Shown piece by piece: positions 36,107-45,339 of a stretch of DNA of 64,000 nt (position 1 is its first letter; every line of letters starts with the position of its first letter). The notes beneath the pieces are model-generated. The model did not search any database. It saw only the letters and a program-made list of their open reading frames with translations, and was not told the DNA's origin. The stretch comes from Chromobacterium sphagni. GTDB taxonomy: Bacteria > Pseudomonadota > Gammaproteobacteria > Burkholderiales > Chromobacteriaceae. Location of the stretch: assembly GCF_001855555.1 (NCBI RefSeq), contig NZ_MKCT01000050.1:62001-126000 (forward strand). Direction: 5' to 3'. Made by a program: the position numbers and the translations under genes.

Positions 36107-37108
36107 ATGACCGCCATGCCCAAACTGCTTGATTCCTTCACCCTGGCCCTGCTCTCCACCGTCGCGCTAGCCAGCCTGCTGCCCTGCTCCGGCGCAACCG
36201 CGCAGGCCTTCAACCTGATCACCAATCTGGCGATAGGGCTGTTGTTCTTCCTGCACGGCGCCAAGCTGTCGCGCGAGGCGGTGATCGCCGGCGCCGGCCA
36301 CTGGCGGCTTCACCTCACCGTGCTGGCCTGCACTTTCGCGCTGTTTCCGCTGCTGGGCGTACTGCTGCGGCCGCTGTTGACGCCGCTGGTCACGCCCGAG
36401 CTGTATCTGGGCATCCTCTACCTGTGCATGCTGCCGTCCACCGTTCAGTCGTCGATCGCCTTCACCTCGATGGCGCAAGGCAATGTGCCGGCGGCCATCT
36501 GCAGCGCCACCGCGTCCAATCTGCTGGGCATCTTCATCACGCCGCTGCTGGTGGGCTGGCTGGTGGTCAGCCATGGCGGCGCGGCACAGGGCATGGGCTC
36601 GGCGCTGGACATCGTCTACCAGCTGCTGCTGCCCTTCATCGCCGGCCAGATCGCGCGGCGCTGGATAGGGCTCTGGGTGGACAAGCGCAAGGCCCTGCTG
36701 AAGTACGTGGACCAGGGCTCCATCCTGTTGGTGGTGTACACCGCCTTCAGCGCCGCGGTGATCGGCGGCCTGTGGCGGCAGACGCCAGTCAGCGCGCTGC
36801 TGGGCCTGCTGGTGGTGAACGGCATCCTGCTGGGCCTGCTGCTGGCGATCACCACGCTGGCCGGGCGCAAGCTGGGCTTCAACCGCGAAGACCAGATCAC
36901 CATCCTGTTTTGCGGCTCCAAGAAGAGCCTGGCCAGCGGCGTGCCGATGGCCAAGGTGCTGTTCGCCGGCCACGCCATCGGCGCCATCGTGCTGCCGCTG
37001 ATGCTGTTCCATCAGATCCAGCTGATGGTGTGTGCGATGCTGGCGCAGCGCTTCCGCCGCCAGCATCTTCGGCAGAGCCGGATGCAAGAAAAATCCCCGC
37101 TGGCCTGA
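36107..37108 (+). CDS. Bile acid:sodium symporter-like permease
   Basis: A 333-residue polytopic membrane protein with about ten hydrophobic helices and the SBF-like pattern (family close to YfeH / PF13593): the LLFFLHGAKLSREAVIAG segment in the first quarter, MLPSTVQSSIAFTSMAQGN in the middle, and FCGSKKSLASGVPMAKVLF near the end. These two polar motifs form the crossing region in this fold. The substrate is unknown. The ATG at 36107 was chosen; no good ribosome binding site is present and a TTG at 36056 would lengthen the protein. The 3' end overlaps the uvrB terminator. Confidence 0.87.
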   Translation: MTAMPKLLDSFTLALLSTVALASLLPCSGATAQAFNLITNLAIGLLFFLHGAKLSREAVIAGAGHWRLHLTVLACTFALFPLLGVLLRPLLTPLVTPELYLGILYLCMLPSTVQSSIAFTSMAQGNVPAAICSATASNLLGIFITPLLVGWLVVSHGGAAQGMGSALDIVYQLLLPFIAGQIARRWIGLWVDKRKALLKYVDQGSILLVVYTAFSAAVIGGLWRQTPVSALLGLLVVNGILLGLLLAITTLAGRKLGFNREDQITILFCGSKKSLASGVPMAKVLFAGHAIGAIVLPLMLFHQIQLMVCAMLAQRFRRQHLRQSRMQEKSPLA

Positions 37109-37117
37109 GCGGGGATA
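37092..37117 (-). terminator. Terminator of uvrB (overlaps end of permease gene)
   Basis: Read on the minus strand, ATCCCCGCT and AGCGGGGAT form a 9-bp stem with a loop of about six, followed by a run of five T. It lies 22 bp beyond the uvrB stop and inside the last codons of the converging permease gene. Confidence 0.8.
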
Positions 37118-37138
37118 GAGGATGGCGGAAAGCCTGGC

Positions 37139-39151
37139 TTACAGATCGCTGAGCCAGGCCTTTTCCTTCAGTTGCTTCAGTTCATCGCGCACCCGCGCCG
37201 CCCTTTCGAACTCCAGATTGCGCGCGGCCTCCATCATCTCCTTCTCCAGCCGCTTGATCTCCTTGGCCAGCGACTTTTCGTCCATCATCGCCACGCGGGC
37301 TTCGTCCACCAGCTTTTTGCGCTCGTCCTCCACGCTGTAGACGCCGTCGATGATGTCCTTGATCTTCTTCTCCACCCCCCTGGGCACGATGCCGTGCTCG
37401 GTGTTGAAGGCGATCTGCTTGTGGCGGCGGCGCTCGGTCTCGTCCATCGCCCGCCGCATCGAATCGGTGATGCGGTCGGCGTACAAGAGCGCGCGGCCGT
37501 GCAGGTTGCGCGCCGCGCGCCCTATGGTCTGGATCAGACTGCGCTCGGAGCGCAGGAAGCCTTCCTTGTCGGCGTCCAGGATGGCCACCAGGCTCACTTC
37601 CGGGATGTCCAGGCCTTCGCGCAGCAGGTTGATGCCGATCAGCACGTCGAACACGCCGAGGCGCAGATCGCGGAGGATCTCCACCCGCTCCACCGTGTCG
37701 ATATCGCTGTGCAGATAGCGCACCTTGATGCCGTGCTCGGTGTAGTAGTCGGCCAATTGCTCCGCCATGCGCTTGGTCAGTGTGGTGACCAGCACCCGCT
37801 CGCCGCGCTCCATCCGCAGGCGGATTTCCGACAACAGGTCGTCCACCTGGGTGGCCACCGGGCGGATTTCGATCTCCGGATCCACCAGACCGGTGGGGCG
37901 CACCACCTGCTCCACCACCTGGCCGGCGTGATCCTTCTCGTACACCGCCGGCGTGGCGGAGACGAATATGGTCTGCGGCATCAGTTGCTCGAACTCATGG
38001 AATTTCAGCGGCCGATTGTCGGCGGCAGAAGGCAACCGGAAGCCGTACTCCACCAGGTTGGCCTTGCGCGCGGCGTCGCCCTTGTACATCGCCCCCACCT
38101 GCGGCACCGTGACATGGCTTTCGTCTATGAACATCAGCGCGTTTTTAGGCAGGTAGTCGATCAGCGTCGGCGGCGGATCGCCTGGACCGCGCCCGGAGAA
38201 GTGGCGCGAATAGTTTTCGATGCCCTTGCAGAAACCCATCTCGTACAGCATTTCCAGATCGAAGCGGGTGCGCTGCTCGATGCGCTGCGCCTCCACCAGC
38301 TTGCCTTCCTTCAGATACCACTCGACGCGGCGGGCCAGCTCCTCCTTGATCTCTTCGCAGGCGCGCAGCACGGTGTCGCGCGGCGTCACGTAGTGGCTGG
38401 ACGGGAACACGGTGAAACGGCCGACGCGCTGCTTGGTGACCCCGGTCAAGGGATCGAACAGCGTCAGCGTTTCCACCTCGTCGTCGAACAGGCTGACACG
38501 CAGCGCGGTGTCGCTGCTTTCCGCCGGGTAGATGTCGATCACGTCGCCGCGCACGCGGAAAGTGCCGCGGCTGAAGTCCAGGTCGTTGCGGCTGTACTGC
38601 ATGGTGGTGAGGCGGCTGATCATCTCGCGCTGCGGGGTGGTTTCGCCTTCCTTCAGGTGCAGGATCATCTGGTGGTAGTCGGACGGATCGCCGATGCCAT
38701 AGATCGCCGACACCGTCGCCACGATGATGCAGTCCGGCCGCTCCAGGATGGATTTGGTGGCCGACAGCCGCATCTGCTCGATGTGCTCGTTGATGCTGGA
38801 GTCTTTCTCGATGAACAAGTCGCGGCTGGGGACGTAGGCCTCCGGCTGGTAATAATCGTAGTAGGAGACGAAATACTCGACCGCGCTGTTCGGGAAAAAC
38901 TCGCGCATCTCGCTGTACAGCTGCGCCGCCAGCGTCTTGTTGTGCGCCATGATGATCGCCGGCCGGCCGGTCTGGGCGATGACGTTGGCCATGGTATAGG
39001 TCTTGCCGGAACCGGTGACGCCCAGCAGGGTCTGGTAGGACAGGCCGTCGGACAGGCCCTCCACCAGTTGGGCGATGGCGGCGGGCTGGTCGCCGGCCGG
39101 GGCGAACGGCTGGTTCAGCTGAAACGGGCTATCGGGAAAGGTCAGCAGCAT
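37139..39151 (-). CDS. uvrB: Excinuclease ABC subunit B
   Basis: A 670-residue UvrB. Walker [15 protein letters not shown] is near residue 43, the DNA-clamping beta-hairpin region is [17 protein letters not shown], the helicase motif II is [11 protein letters not shown], and motif VI reads QTIGRAARN. The C-terminal UVR motif ([23 protein letters not shown], given here in part) binds UvrC. It verifies DNA lesions with UvrA in nucleotide excision repair. The frame stays open far upstream (to 40333), but the family start [10 protein letters not shown] fixes the ATG at 39151. No clear ribosome binding site is seen. Confidence 0.96.
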   Translation of the reverse strand: MLLTFPDSPFQLNQPFAPAGDQPAAIAQLVEGLSDGLSYQTLLGVTGSGKTYTMANVIAQTGRPAIIMAHNKTLAAQLYSEMREFFPNSAVEYFVSYYDYYQPEAYVPSRDLFIEKDSSINEHIEQMRLSATKSILERPDCIIVATVSAIYGIGDPSDYHQMILHLKEGETTPQREMISRLTTMQYSRNDLDFSRGTFRVRGDVIDIYPAESSDTALRVSLFDDEVETLTLFDPLTGVTKQRVGRFTVFPSSHYVTPRDTVLRACEEIKEELARRVEWYLKEGKLVEAQRIEQRTRFDLEMLYEMGFCKGIENYSRHFSGRGPGDPPPTLIDYLPKNALMFIDESHVTVPQVGAMYKGDAARKANLVEYGFRLPSAADNRPLKFHEFEQLMPQTIFVSATPAVYEKDHAGQVVEQVVRPTGLVDPEIEIRPVATQVDDLLSEIRLRMERGERVLVTTLTKRMAEQLADYYTEHGIKVRYLHSDIDTVERVEILRDLRLGVFDVLIGINLLREGLDIPEVSLVAILDADKEGFLRSERSLIQTIGRAARNLHGRALLYADRITDSMRRAMDETERRRHKQIAFNTEHGIVPRGVEKKIKDIIDGVYSVEDERKKLVDEARVAMMDEKSLAKEIKRLEKEMMEAARNLEFERAARVRDELKQLKEKAWLSDL

Positions 39152-39448
39152 GGGCGGGTGCACGGAGGTGGCGAAACCGTTGATTTTACGCTCATCGCCG
39201 CCCAATCTCATCCCCCGTGTGCGCCGCGCCTCCAGCCCGCGCCGCCCGCGGGGATATCGGGCGAAAATGACCGCGGTCGGAAAATGTTTTTTTGCACTAC
39301 ACAGCAGCGGAACATTGTTTAAAATGCAAGCAGGACGCCATTGGCCATTGTGGCAAACGATGACTGCAACTTGGCAGAATTTAGGCGCAAATGCCGAAGG
39401 AATACCGTCCAATCCTCTCCAAAATAAGCGCTCATGATGGAGTGACGC

Positions 39449-40318
39449 ATGATCAAGAAAATCGCAAGTTTGCTGGTGTCGGCGGCGTTGTCCATGCCGG
39501 TGCTGGCGGCTTCGCCCAAGGGCGTGATGGTGGCCAGCGAGATGTCCGGCTACAGCGCCCCCAGGCTCAATTCCCACTCGGTGCTGGTGCTCAACGGCAG
39601 CACCGGCGAAACCCTCTACGAAAAGAACACCCATCAAAGGATGCCGATCGCGTCGATCAGCAAGCTGATGACGGCGATGGTGCTGCTGGATTCCGGCGTG
39701 CCACTCGACGAGCAGGTGACGGTGTCGAATGCGGAGATAGACCGCGTCAAACACACCACCTCGCGCCTGGCCGTCGGCACCACGCTCAGCCGCAAGGAAA
39801 TGCTGCTGTTGGCGCTGATGTCGTCGGAGAACCGCGCCGCCGCCACGCTGGCGCGCACCACGCTGCCGGGCGGCACCGCCGCCTTCGTCGAGCGGATGAA
39901 CCGCAAGGCGCGCAGCCTGGGCATGAGCGAAACCGTGTTCCACGACCCCACCGGCCTGGACGTGCGCAACACGTCCACCGCCGCCGACCTGGCCAAGATG
40001 GTGATGGCGGCGCAGAAATACCCGCTGATCCGCGAATTCACCACCACGGAAAAACACCAGATCGTATCGGCGCGCAACCGCGTGCTGCAGTACAAGAACA
40101 GCAACGCGCTGGTGCGCGAAGGCGACTGGGACATCGCCGTCCAGAAAACCGGCTACATCCAGGAAGCCGGCCGCTGCATGGTGCTGCAGGCGGTGGTCGG
40201 CTCGCAGCCGCTGGTCATCGTGCTGCTGGACGCCGGCGCCAGTTCCGCCCGCGTCAACGACGCGAGAAACATCAAGATTTGGCTGGAGGCCCATCCCGGC
40301 AGCTGGCTGGCCGGCTGA
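39449..40318 (+). CDS. pbpG: D-alanyl-D-alanine endopeptidase (PBP7-like)
   Basis: A 289-residue periplasmic serine peptidase with a signal peptide (1-21, ending LAA). The active-site motifs are S69-I-S-K72 (SxxK), SEN in LMSSENRAA (SxN) and KTG in VQKTGYIQ. The short length without a C-terminal amphipathic anchor fits PbpG/PBP7, which cleaves DD-crosslinks in peptidoglycan, rather than DacA/DacC. GGAG lies eight bases before the ATG. A strong terminator follows the stop. Confidence 0.92.
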   Translation: MIKKIASLLVSAALSMPVLAASPKGVMVASEMSGYSAPRLNSHSVLVLNGSTGETLYEKNTHQRMPIASISKLMTAMVLLDSGVPLDEQVTVSNAEIDRVKHTTSRLAVGTTLSRKEMLLLALMSSENRAAATLARTTLPGGTAAFVERMNRKARSLGMSETVFHDPTGLDVRNTSTAADLAKMVMAAQKYPLIREFTTTEKHQIVSARNRVLQYKNSNALVREGDWDIAVQKTGYIQEAGRCMVLQAVVGSQPLVIVLLDAGASSARVNDARNIKIWLEAHPGSWLAG

Positions 40319-40336
40319 AACCGCTCTTCCCACGCC

Positions 40337-40362
40337 AAGGGCCGGAATATCCGGCCCTTTTT
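40337..40362 (+). terminator. Rho-independent terminator of pbpG
   Basis: A 10-bp stem AAGGGCCGGA with TCCGGCCCTT and a three-base loop, followed by TTT. It lies 19 bp past the pbpG stop, between converging genes. Confidence 0.9.
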
Positions 40363-40366
40363 CATT

Positions 40367-41296
40367 TCACCTCCCCGGCTTGCAGGCCAACAGCTGCCGC
40401 CGCACCCAATCGTGAGCCGTGGCGCGAGCGTGCCGGGCGTGGCAATACACCTTGAGCCGATAGGGCGGAATGGCGAAAGGCGCGGGGAAGATATTGACCG
40501 GCACCGCCGCCGCCAGGGTTTTCACCGCCAGTTGCGGCAGCGTCATGACCAGATCGGTATCGGCAATGATGAAAGGCGCGGCCAACACTGACGGCACCTG
40601 CACCGCCACCTCGCGCGCCAGGCCCAGCGTGTCCAGCACATGGTCCACCACCCCGCGCGCCTCGTTCCACGGCGTCACCACCACATGCCGCGCCTGCAGA
40701 TATTGCCGCAACGTCAGCCGCTCGCGGATGGCGGGATGGTTCTTGCTGGCGATGGCGACGTAGTCATCGCTGAACCAGTCGAAATCATCAATGCCCGGCG
40801 GCAGGCCCCCCTGTTCTTCCGAATAGCCCAGCGCAAAGTCTATGCTGCCCGCCAGCAGTTCCTGCAACGGCACCTTCTGCCCGGTCTGCACCACGCGGAA
40901 ACGCAAACGCGGCGCCAGTTGCTGCATCCGGCGCAGGAATTGCGGCAGTATCGCGAAAGTGGTGTAGTCGGTGGCGGCGAACACGAAGACGCGGTCGCTG
41001 TCGACCGGATCGAAATCCGCGCCCTGCGTCAGGCCGTCGGACAACAGCGCCAAGGCGGCCGCCACCGCCGGCGCCATGGTTTCCGCTCTTTGCGTCGGAC
41101 GCATCTCGGCGCCCACCCGAATGAACAAGTCATCGGCCAGCGCCTGGCGCAAACGCGCCAGCGCATGGCTGCAGGCCGAGGCGCTGATCACCAGCTCGTC
41201 GGCGGCAGCCAGCACCGAGCGCCGGCGGAACAGCGCGTCGAACAGCAGCAGCAGGTTGAGGTCCAGCCGCCGCAGTACAGGATGAATATTTTTCAT
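40367..41296 (-). CDS. LysR-family regulator (NodD/NahR-like subgroup)
   Basis: A 309-residue regulator. The N-terminus (LDLNLLLLFDALFRRRSVLA, then ISASACSHALARLRQALADD and RPTQRAE) has the NodD/NahR/SyrM-subgroup form of the LysR HTH, in which LNLL and a LFRRRSV-type turn are common. The ligand domain covers about 95-300. It is divergent from the GNAT gene at 41406 across 109 bp and may regulate it. The effector is unknown. Confidence 0.88.
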   Translation of the reverse strand: MKNIHPVLRRLDLNLLLLFDALFRRRSVLAAADELVISASACSHALARLRQALADDLFIRVGAEMRPTQRAETMAPAVAAALALLSDGLTQGADFDPVDSDRVFVFAATDYTTFAILPQFLRRMQQLAPRLRFRVVQTGQKVPLQELLAGSIDFALGYSEEQGGLPPGIDDFDWFSDDYVAIASKNHPAIRERLTLRQYLQARHVVVTPWNEARGVVDHVLDTLGLAREVAVQVPSVLAAPFIIADTDLVMTLPQLAVKTLAAAVPVNIFPAPFAIPPYRLKVYCHARHARATAHDWVRRQLLACKPGR

Positions 41297-41405
41297 TTTT
41301 CACTGAAAACAATGCACTGTATTCATCTTACTGGCTGACATAAGATTGCGCTCAATGTTTTCCCCTGCAACATCATGCCAGGGCCCAGCCATCCAAGGAG
41401 TCGCA

Positions 41406-41903
41406 ATGAGCATCCAGATTCACCCCGCCCAGCCGCAGGACTCGGCATCGATCCACCGTTTCATCACCGAACTGGCCATCTACGAACGCGCCGAACATGA
41501 GGTGAAGGCCAGCGTCGCCGACATCGAAGCCACGCTATTCGGCCCCGACGCCAAGGCCAGCGCGCTGCTGTGCCATGTCGACGGCCAACTGGCCGGCTTC
41601 GCCGTATATTTTTTCAGCTATTCCACCTGGCTGGGCAAGAACGGGCTGTACCTGGAGGATCTGTACGTGACGCCGCAGATCCGCGGCGCGGGCGCCGGCA
41701 AAGCGCTGCTGCGCCATCTGGCGCGACTGGCCTGCGAAAACGACTGCGGCCGCTTCGAATGGAGCGTGCTGGACTGGAACCAGCCGGCGATAGACTTCTA
41801 CCAGTCGATAGGCGCGGCGCCGCAAGCGGAATGGGTGCGCTACCGGCTGGCCGGCGCGGATTTGCGGCATTTCGCTTACGGCGAGGATGCCGCCACCGCC
41901 TGA
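41406..41903 (+). CDS. GNAT-family N-acetyltransferase (diamine/spermidine acetyltransferase-like)
   Basis: A 165-residue GNAT. The pattern is that of the SAT1-like group: FITELAIYERAEHEV near the start, FSYSTWLGKNGLYLEDLYV at about 78-96, the acetyl-CoA loop RGAGAGKALLRHL, and WSVLDWNQPAIDFYQSIGA. Eukaryotic SAT1 and bacterial relatives acetylate polyamines or related amines such as thialysine. The substrate here is not determined by the sequence. It follows a divergent LysR gene. Confidence 0.88.
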   Translation: MSIQIHPAQPQDSASIHRFITELAIYERAEHEVKASVADIEATLFGPDAKASALLCHVDGQLAGFAVYFFSYSTWLGKNGLYLEDLYVTPQIRGAGAGKALLRHLARLACENDCGRFEWSVLDWNQPAIDFYQSIGAAPQAEWVRYRLAGADLRHFAYGEDAATA

Positions 41904-42334
41904 CCGTTCCGCCTAATGCCGCTGCTTGCGGCGGCGCCACACCACTCGGGCCAGCAATTCGCCAGGCTCTGGGCGGTCTCGCAAGCCACATCCTCGGCCC
42001 CGTGGCAATGTGTCGGGGCCAGATAATCGGAAGCACATGGCGGCTCGCAATAGCCGGCCTGCCGTAGACGGCGGGCCGGCATGCTGGTTACCGGACACAG
42101 CGCAACAGACCCTCCCGAGCCATCCAGCCGCGGCGCCGCAACTCGTGGCCGCGGATCGCCCGATGCGCCAAGCCCAAGCATCCGGCCCGCCCGCTCACCC
42201 GGCGATGGGCGCAAACAAAGACTTGCGCGGCGATAGATGCCATTGATACCGTCGAATCCGTTCAAGAGCGAAAACCTTCAGCGTGGTTGATGTATGGGAT
42301 AAATCAACACATCATATCAACCCGCCATCCCTAA
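41904..42334. other. Non-coding stretch between GNAT gene and MITE-like element
   Basis: No supportable gene. A 129-codon minus-strand frame at 41876-42265 encodes a cysteine-containing peptide but lacks a ribosome binding site and any family resemblance. Together with the repeat element that follows, this makes a 748-bp gene-free gap. Confidence 0.5.
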
Positions 42335-42523
42335 GAGCCTGTTCAAAGTCCTTTTCGTCAACGGTCGCTTTCTGCCGGATGGGCCACGCGGAAAACGGCA
42401 CGTCGGCAGCAACCGGCCTTGTTGTCGGGCTTGGCTTTGGGCTGACCCAAGCCTGTGCTCTCCTCCGCGCATCTGGCTGCGGCTCAAGCCAGCGCTGCGC
42501 GGAAAGAGACGTTGAACAGGCTT
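42335..42523. mobile_element. Probable MITE, about 189 bp, IS5-family-like ends
   Basis: GAGCCTGTTCAA at 42335 and its inverse at 42512-42523 (AAGCCTGTTCAA when read from the right end) form terminal inverted repeats. Weaker matching continues about 12 bp further inward (AGTC/CGTC, then TTTC). The element is flanked on both sides by TAA (42332-42334 and 42524-42526), a 3-bp target duplication of the TNA type used by some IS5-family groups. GAGCCTG ends are frequent in that family. The interior holds no transposase, so it would be a non-autonomous derivative. Confidence 0.6.
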
Positions 42524-42651
42524 TAAGCTTAAGCTAGAAGTCCGGCAGGCAGGATGCGAGCGCCTCGGCGCATCAATCGAGCGTCACGGCACAACGCCAC
42601 CCTACGCGCCCACCTATCATCCGTCTTGCCTCATTCCACAGGTGAATCGAT

Positions 42652-43197
42652 ATGCGCAATACCCTGCTGATCGCGAGCCTGCTGGCCCTGCCGCTGGCCG
42701 CCCATGCCGATGGTTTCAAGTTGTCCAGCAGCAGCATCGCCGACGGCAAGCCGCTAACCCTGCGCCAGGTCTATCAGGGCTTCGGCTGTGAGGGAAGCAA
42801 CATCTCGCCGCAGTTGTCTTGGAGCGGCGCGCCAGTTGGCGCCAAGAGCTTCGCCATCACGGCCTACGACCCGGACGCGCCCACCGGCAGCGGCTGGTGG
42901 CACTGGACCGTGGTCAATCTGCCGGTCAGCGTGAATGCGTTGCCAGAAGGCGCCGGTAGCGCAAACGGCAAGCTCCCCGCCGGCGCGGTGCAGGGCCGGA
43001 CCGACTACGGCGAATCGCGCTTCGGCGGCGCCTGCCCGCCGGTGGGCGACAAACCTCACCGCTACCAGTTCACCGTCTGGGCGCTGAAGGTGGACAAGCT
43101 GCCGGTAGACGCCAATGCCAGCGGCGCGCTGGTGGGCTTCATGCTCAATGCCAATGCGCTGGGCAAAGCCACTCTCACCGCCACTTACGGCCGCTGA
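42652..43197 (+). CDS. PEBP-family protein (YbhB/YbcL type), periplasmic
   Basis: A 181-residue protein with a signal peptide (1-19, ending AHA). The phosphatidylethanolamine-binding protein fold is recognisable from NISPQLSWSGAPVGAKSFAI, YDPDAPTGSGWWHW (the DPDAP ligand-pocket motif) and the GPCPP-like motif GGACPPVGDKPHRYQFTVWAL. E. coli YbhB/YbcL are homologues; YbcL of uropathogenic strains suppresses neutrophil migration. The function here is unknown. It is followed immediately by a decayed AraC gene, perhaps once its regulator. Confidence 0.92.
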   Translation: MRNTLLIASLLALPLAAHADGFKLSSSSIADGKPLTLRQVYQGFGCEGSNISPQLSWSGAPVGAKSFAITAYDPDAPTGSGWWHWTVVNLPVSVNALPEGAGSANGKLPAGAVQGRTDYGESRFGGACPPVGDKPHRYQFTVWALKVDKLPVDANASGALVGFMLNANALGKATLTATYGR

Positions 43198-43204
43198 ACG
43201 CTTG

Positions 43205-43989
43205 ATGTCCGCTCCGCGTCACCGCCTCAGCCGCATCGAGGCCGGAGAGATCCGCGCCCGTCTGCCGCAGAACATCAAGCGGGTTCCGTGTTCGTGCCGG
43301 CGCTATGCCGCGTCCGCCTAGGCCTCAAACGCATCTGGCTAGGCGAGCGAAATGTCGGCCGGGCCGGAGCGGCTGGTGCTGCTGCCGGCCGGCATCGAGG
43401 CGGACATCGCCAATCTGTCCGGGCCGGACGGCTATCTCGCCGACATCGTCAGCTTGCCGCCCGAGTTGCTGGACGATTTCCGCCAGCGCCACGGCCCCCT
43501 GTTGCTGAAGCAACGGCCAGGATTCGAACTGTGCCCGCGGCTGGACCCGTGCGCCGAGTTCGCCTGGAACGTCCTGCTAAACAGCCTGCGCGCGGATGAC
43601 GCGCCGGAAATGTCCACTCACCACGCCTTCGGCGCGCTGCTGGCCCTGGCCTTGGCGGGACAGGTCGAACCGCTGCTGCGCCCCGCCTCTGGCACCGTCA
43701 CCGAGCAGGTGCGGCACTTGCTTCTGCTCGACCCCGCCGCCGGTTGGAGTGTGGACATGGCGGCGCGGCGGCTGAACCAAGGCGCATCCACCCTGCGCTG
43801 CCATCTGGCCACTTTCGGGGCATTCTGGAAAACGTGCGCATGGGCTTGGCCTTGCAACAGGTGCAGAACGGCGAGCGCGCCATCGCCGACATCGCGGCCA
43901 GCAGCGGCTACGCCTCCGCCTCGCGCTTCAGCGCCCGTTTCCGCCAACGCTACGGCCTGACGCCGATGGAGCTGAGACGCACCTGCTGA
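43205..43989 (+). pseudogene. AraC-family regulator broken by several frameshifts
   Basis: An AraC-type regulator is spread over at least two frames. From 43205 the frame reads SRIEAGEIRARLPQNIKRV, then hits stops at 43319 and 43340; a neighbouring frame holds RLGLKRIWLGER; the first frame resumes at 43352 (ERLVLLPAGIEADIANL) through to the first helix-turn-helix (MAARRLNQGASTLR). Near 43815-43830 the reading must shift again to give NVRMGLALQQVQNGERAIAD and ASSGYASASRFSARFRQRYG, the conserved AraC C-terminus, ending at 43989. Several independent shifts argue for genuine decay rather than one sequencing error. Confidence 0.8.
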
Positions 43990-44173
43990 CCCTGGCGTTT
44001 CTCTGCAAAGTCCCAGGCCGCGTAGCGATCTCCCAAGCCATCGCCAAAGACTGCCGCGCTTTCCGGCTGGCGCGGCATCACGTCGCATGCTTTCGCGCCA
44101 GCCATGCGCATGACTTCACTCCCGTCCGCGGCCCTCCTTGTTGTCGCTGCCCGCCTTCGAAGCTACCGCCCCA

Positions 44174-44587
44174 TCAAGCAGCGGACGTCTCCGCCTGCCG
44201 CAACTCCAGCAGGTTGCCCGCTGGATCGCGCAGGAATAGTTGAGTCAAGCGATCCGCCGCCACATTGCGCTGGCTGAAAAAGTCTAGCCCCAAGCCGCTC
44301 AGCGCCTCGGCGGCATGACTCAGGCTTTCCACGGTGAGGGCGACATGATTGGCCACCGGATCGCGGCCCGGACCCTGGGCGTAGCGCGACTCGCCTGCAT
44401 TGCCCATCACGTGCAGTTGCCGCGCGTCCGGCAGATCGAGAAAACAGCCGGGCACGCCGGGAATGTCCCAACGCGTCGGATCGGTCTCCAGGCCGAACAC
44501 CTGTTGATAGAAATCCCGCATCGCCTCCACTTTGCCGGGCGGAACCGCGAAACCGACATGGTGAAGCGCTTGAATCGAAATCGTCAT
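44174..44587 (-). CDS. VOC (glyoxalase/bleomycin resistance) family protein
   Basis: A 137-residue protein of the vicinal-oxygen-chelate fold. The first beta-alpha-beta-beta-beta module has ALHHVGFAVPPGKVEAMRDF with a metal-ligand His, and the second includes VANHVALTVESL and the closing LFLRDPAGNLLELRQ with a Glu ligand. Members include glyoxalases, dioxygenases and antibiotic-binding proteins; substrate is unknown. AGGAG precedes the ATG at 44587. It is divergent from a MarR regulator, with a palindromic operator between, so inducible expression is likely. Confidence 0.88.
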   Translation of the reverse strand: MTISIQALHHVGFAVPPGKVEAMRDFYQQVFGLETDPTRWDIPGVPGCFLDLPDARQLHVMGNAGESRYAQGPGRDPVANHVALTVESLSHAAEALSGLGLDFFSQRNVAADRLTQLFLRDPAGNLLELRQAETSAA

Positions 44588-44633
44588 GACAGCTCCTTTT
44601 GACAGAATGAGCTCAAATAGTACGCTAGGCATA

Positions 44634-44652
44634 TAATTAGTCAACCTAATTA
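44634..44652. promoter_or_regulatory. Palindromic operator in VOC/MarR divergent promoter
   Basis: TAATTAG, a five-base spacer TCAAC, then CTAATTA: a perfect 7+7 dyad of 19 bp. It lies 47 bp from the VOC start and 70 bp from the MarR start. Size and position suit a MarR dimer site that represses both genes. Confidence 0.7.
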
Positions 44653-44721
44653 TTTCAAGAGATCGACGCTTTGTCGCTTTTCCGCTAGCATCCGTGCAGC
44701 TCTCCTAGCGATCGATGGACC

Positions 44722-45264
44722 ATGAATACCGCAGACACACCCTCCTGGCGTGAAGAATCCGCCGGACTCCAAGCCCCCCATCTGCTACTGATGCGGGAAA
44801 CCTTGCCTGCGGATAACGCGGAAGATGGCGCGACGGCGGGTTTGCTGCTGCTATGGCTGGGCGATGACGCGCTCAAGCTGGTCAATGAAAGGCTGGCGGA
44901 GCACGGCTTGTCAGAAAACAAGCTGCAAGTGCTCATGCTGTTCTTGCTGCAGGAGAAGGGCTGCTTCGGCGATGACACGCCGACGCCATCCAGTATCGCC
45001 AATTACTGCGGTATCACCCGCGCCTCCGCCACCGGCTTGTTGGACTGGCTGGAAAAACGCGGACTGATCGCCCGAACGCCCCACCCCACCGATCGGCGCA
45101 GCCTGCAGCTCAAGCTGACGGACCAGGCCAGAACCGTGCTGGGAGATGCGCTGCCTGGATTCTGGCGCAGCTGCTCGGCGCTCACCGACGCGCTGGACGC
45201 GCAAGAAAAAAGCCAGCTGCTGACGCTGCTGGCCAAGATGTGGAACGCGACGCAAGCCCGGTAA
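44722..45264 (+). CDS. MarR-family transcriptional regulator
   Basis: A 180-residue regulator with a MarR-type winged helix: LSENKLQVLMLFLLQEKGCF, the recognition-helix region IANYCGITRASATGLLDWLE, and the wing LIARTPHPTDRRSLQLKLTD with the DRR motif. A 40-residue N-terminal extension precedes the usual core. MarR proteins typically repress a divergent gene and respond to phenolic or oxidising ligands; the divergent VOC gene and the dyad at 44634 fit this. Confidence 0.9.
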   Translation: MNTADTPSWREESAGLQAPHLLLMRETLPADNAEDGATAGLLLLWLGDDALKLVNERLAEHGLSENKLQVLMLFLLQEKGCFGDDTPTPSSIANYCGITRASATGLLDWLEKRGLIARTPHPTDRRSLQLKLTDQARTVLGDALPGFWRSCSALTDALDAQEKSQLLTLLAKMWNATQAR

Positions 45265-45339
45265 CATGGCTTGAGCCGCCCGCAATCCGGAAGCCTGAGC
45301 CAACACCACCCGGTCTGCCACGCGGACTCGCCGCCTGAG

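Noticed and set aside
39152..40333. Very long N-terminal extension of uvrB (frame open to 40333)
   Set aside because: It runs antisense through pbpG; the UvrB family start is at 39151. Absence of stops is a GC-bias effect.
41876..42265. 129-codon minus-strand frame with many cysteines next to the MITE
   Set aside because: No ribosome binding site, no family pattern, overlaps the end of the GNAT gene, and composition fits a shadow frame in GC-rich DNA.
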